From NCBI GenBank assembly GCA_026004735.1, contig BPJS01000001.1:2418001-2482000 (forward strand): 64,000 nucleotides of DNA. The letters run 5' to 3'. The notes under the pieces were generated by a model, which was not told the DNA's origin, searched no databases, and saw nothing but the letters and a program-made list of their open reading frames with translations. Shown here piece after piece: positions 62,395 to 64,000 of the stretch (positions are counted from its first letter, which is position 1; each line of letters begins with the position of its first letter). Source of the stretch: Isosphaeraceae bacterium (lineage in GTDB: Bacteria > Planctomycetota > Planctomycetia > Isosphaerales > Isosphaeraceae). Made by a program: the position numbers and the translations under genes.

Positions 62395-63120
62395 ATGAAA
62401 CGGCTCAGAGTTCTAGCCACGGCCGCCGCGGTCGCCACCGCGGTATGGCTCCCCAACGTCGCGTCCGCCTACCCTTCGTCCTACGACTTCCGGTACGGCA
62501 ACGTCACCGGCAATAACCCCACGAACGCCGCCACCGGCGCCCAATATTCCTTCTCGTTGATCAACGTCAACGCCACTACGGTCGGCTTCAAGTTCGAGAA
62601 CGCCGGCCCGCTCGCCTCCTCGATCACGGATATCTACTTCCAGGTCGGACCGAGTGCCGGCGGGCTTCTGACCGGCATTGTCTCGATCATCGACTCCGGC
62701 GCCGGTGTCGACTTCTCAGCCGGTGCCTCGCCTCCAAACCTTCCAGGCGGCGGCGGCGCAAATCCGGACTTTGTTGTCACAGCCGGTCTCTCGGCCGACA
62801 GCAACCCGCCCGCTCAGCCCAACGGCGTCAACCCAGGAGAGTGGGTCCAGGTCAATTTCTCGATCCGCTCCGGAGCAACCTTCTCCGACATTCAGGCGGC
62901 GGTCGACCGCGCCTACAACAACCCCGGTGCGATCTGGAATTCCGACGGTAGCTTCATCACCGGCGCCGACGAGGGGATTCGTGTCGGCATCCACGTCCAA
63001 GGCTTCAGCAACGGCGGCAGCGAATCGTTCGTCGCCCAGGCTCCTGAGCCTTCGAGCCTCGCCATTGCCGGCCTCGGAGCTCTCGGAATTCTGGTTTACA
63101 CGCGGCGCCGTCGCCGCTGA
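62395..63120 (+). CDS. PEP-CTERM sorting-signal protein
   Basis: About 241 residues from the ATG at 62395 (MKRLRVLATAAAVATAVWL is the signal peptide, cleavage near ASAYP). The mature part is rich in Asn, Gly, Ser and Thr. The C-terminus is the sorting signal: APEPSSLAIAGLGALG, a short hydrophobic stretch, then the basic end RRRRR. This is what the exosortase at 27324 would recognise and cleave. It is the only PEP-CTERM protein I find in the window and could be the surface or EPS-bound protein of this system. No enzymatic domain is recognised. Confidence 0.93.
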   Translation: MKRLRVLATAAAVATAVWLPNVASAYPSSYDFRYGNVTGNNPTNAATGAQYSFSLINVNATTVGFKFENAGPLASSITDIYFQVGPSAGGLLTGIVSIIDSGAGVDFSAGASPPNLPGGGGANPDFVVTAGLSADSNPPAQPNGVNPGEWVQVNFSIRSGATFSDIQAAVDRAYNNPGAIWNSDGSFITGADEGIRVGIHVQGFSNGGSESFVAQAPEPSSLAIAGLGALGILVYTRRRRR

Positions 63121-63150
63121 TCTCGTGGTTCTCCTCACCCTAACGACCTT

Positions 63151-63192
63151 GAAACAGGGCGCGTCGTTTCCCCCAACGCCGCGCCCTGTTTC
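63151..63192 (+). terminator. Strong hairpin downstream of PEP-CTERM gene
   Basis: A perfect 13-bp stem, GAAACAGGGCGCG at 63151-63163 and CGCGCCCTGTTTC at 63180-63192, with a 16-base loop, 30 bases after the stop codon. It lacks a T-tract behind it, so it could be a factor-assisted terminator or a transcript-stabilising end. It marks the right border of the EPS locus. Confidence 0.6.
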
Positions 63193-63579
63193 GATCGTCC
63201 ATCCCGACTCTCGATCCGCCGACAACCTCCCCGCTGCCTGCATGGCTCAACAGCAACCCGACCTTCCACGACCCAAAGCGGGCCGAGATTCGATCCTCGC
63301 CAAGCTCCGACGTGCCGGAGCAACGGCCTCCTCCCTTTTCCACCCCTCACTTCCTGCACCTGATCGTGTCCCCCGGAAACCCTGCCCCTAGATCGGCGAC
63401 CAACACCAAGTCCCTCGACCTCGCTTGCTCCGAACCCCCGAACCGATCCCCCTCCACCGCCTCCCCCTGACCCCTGATCGGCTCGCCGAGACCGATTGCC
63501 CGCAACCCGCCCCGAATCGGCCACCCGCGGACCATGTTGCCCAAAAGCGTCTTTTTCGTGACTAGATGAGACGTTTCTG

Positions 63580-63609
63580 TTGAATTTGGGTCACATGCGC
63601 CTTTATGAT
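63580..63609 (+). promoter_or_regulatory. Sigma70-like promoter of the TPR gene
   Basis: TTGAAT at 63580-63585 and TATGAT at 63604-63609 with an 18-bp spacer. It lies in an AT-rich stretch about 95 bases upstream of the next start codon. Confidence 0.5.
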
Positions 63610-63703
63610 CGATAATTGTGCGTGAACGGCCGGATGCGTGCAATCATGGCCGCAGGCCCCTCCGGCCCTGTCACGGTTTCACTTGCTTAAGGACGATTCT
63701 CGC

Positions 63704-64000
63704 ATGGCCCCCGGTCCGCGGACTCGCCGACGAGTCGACTGGATCTTCAGCCTCGGGGTGCTCCTTGTCAGCCTGGGTCTAGCTGGCGGCGTGTGGCTGC
63801 TTCGCGATTTCCAGGTCCAACGCAACGTCGCCGCGCTCCACGATCAGGCCCGCCGGCTCCATGCCGAGGGCCAGTTCGAACGCGCGGTCGACGACCTGCG
63901 GCTCTACCTGCGCTACCGCCCCGACGACCCCCAGGCCTGGGCCGATCTGGCACGCTGGTCGGACCAAGCCGACCGCGACGGCCGCCAGGCTTTGAGCGTC
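63704..64000 (+). CDS. Membrane-anchored TPR-type protein, 3'-truncated by window edge
   Basis: The first 99 codons of a gene that runs past the window edge. ATG at 63704 with AAGGA (63689-63693) upstream. Residues 1-11 are basic, followed by a transmembrane or signal segment (WIFSLGVLLVSLGLAGGVWLL), then helices with TPR-like spacing (HAEGQFERAVDDLRLYLRYRPDDPQAWADLARW). Such TPR proteins with an N-terminal anchor are very common in planctomycetes. The full domain set and function cannot be read here. Confidence 0.75.
   Translation, partial: MAPGPRTRRRVDWIFSLGVLLVSLGLAGGVWLLRDFQVQRNVAALHDQARRLHAEGQFERAVDDLRLYLRYRPDDPQAWADLARWSDQADRDGRQALSV

Larger units (their letters stand above)
63121..63703 (+). 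other. Intergenic region after PEP-CTERM gene
   Basis: About 580 bp with no supported gene. It contains a strong hairpin just downstream of the PEP-CTERM gene (63151-63192) and a good promoter for the next gene (63580-63609). The middle (63200-63520) is C/G-rich and shows only shadow open frames. Confidence 0.5.

Noticed and set aside
1-64000. CRISPR arrays, tRNA or rRNA genes, insertion sequences, prophage
   Set aside because: No regularly spaced short repeats, no cloverleaf-type sequence, and no transposase, integrase or phage structural proteins could be seen by reading.

Overview
The window reads as chromosomal DNA of a high-GC planctomycete, most likely of the Isosphaeraceae type. No ribosomal or tRNA gene confirms this, so it is an inference. 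It rests on an exosortase with a PEP-CTERM substrate, a CRTAC1-like FG-GAP/ASPIC protein, a secreted EF-hand protein, an FHA-domain protein, a giant-protein-type N-terminal motif (LESRRLL) on a PKD protein, and dense GC-rich coding on both strands.

Left part (1-23.7 kb), housekeeping and accessory genes. A SUF iron-sulfur operon opens the window: a 3' fragment of sufB, a small thioredoxin-fold-like protein without CXXC, sufD, a two-domain rhodanese and a SufE-SufT(DUF59) fusion. It is followed by an S24/LexA-type regulator that has lost its catalytic Ser and Lys, with a well-formed promoter and inverted repeat upstream. Next come an NtrC-like regulator with a degenerate ATPase core, a secreted SH3-like protein, an SPL-type radical SAM protein, a lipoprotein with FG-GAP repeats and an ABC sugar permease plus binding protein without an ATPase. 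Then follow an HD-domain phosphohydrolase, a family 4 uracil-DNA glycosylase, an EF-hand protein with a recent 243-bp tandem duplication, and a minus-strand group (FHA protein, UPF0104 membrane protein, DPM1-like GT2, large polytopic membrane protein) that looks like a lipid-linked sugar transfer unit.

Right part (24.5-63.2 kb), a large exopolysaccharide (EPS) locus with its own protein-sorting system. An XRE regulator and a NusG/RfaH-type antiterminator lead it. Then come an NDP-sugar epimerase, a 515-bp leader with inverted repeats, an exosortase, a Wzz/BY-kinase, an EpsI-type protein, the initiating sugar transferase, a Wzy-like polymerase/ligase, WecB, several GT4/GT2 glycosyltransferases, two hexapeptide acyltransferases, an AsnB-type amidotransferase, secreted carbohydrate-active proteins, a nucleotide-sugar dehydrogenase, a C-methyltransferase/SDR/RfbC/DUF4910 block, a DUF4038 hydrolase, a pyruvyl transferase, a Wzx flippase, a class IV aminotransferase, an RfbF-like cytidylyltransferase, a PIG-L deacetylase and finally a PEP-CTERM protein. 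Many genes overlap by ATGA, so they are probably co-translated.

The most striking structure is an 873-bp inverted repeat with a single mismatch (43387-44259 and 45711-46583). It is shared in the same codon phase by two convergent secreted-protein genes and encloses a glycosyltransferase gene. Homologous recombination could invert the 1451-bp segment between the arms and flip that glycosyltransferase out of the operon. The second candidate for new biology is the sugar module C-methyltransferase-SDR-RfbC-DUF4910 with RfbF and PIG-L, which appears to make an unusual branched sugar but lacks a recognisable CDP-glucose 4,6-dehydratase here. The window ends inside a TPR-type membrane-anchored gene preceded by a good sigma70-like promoter.
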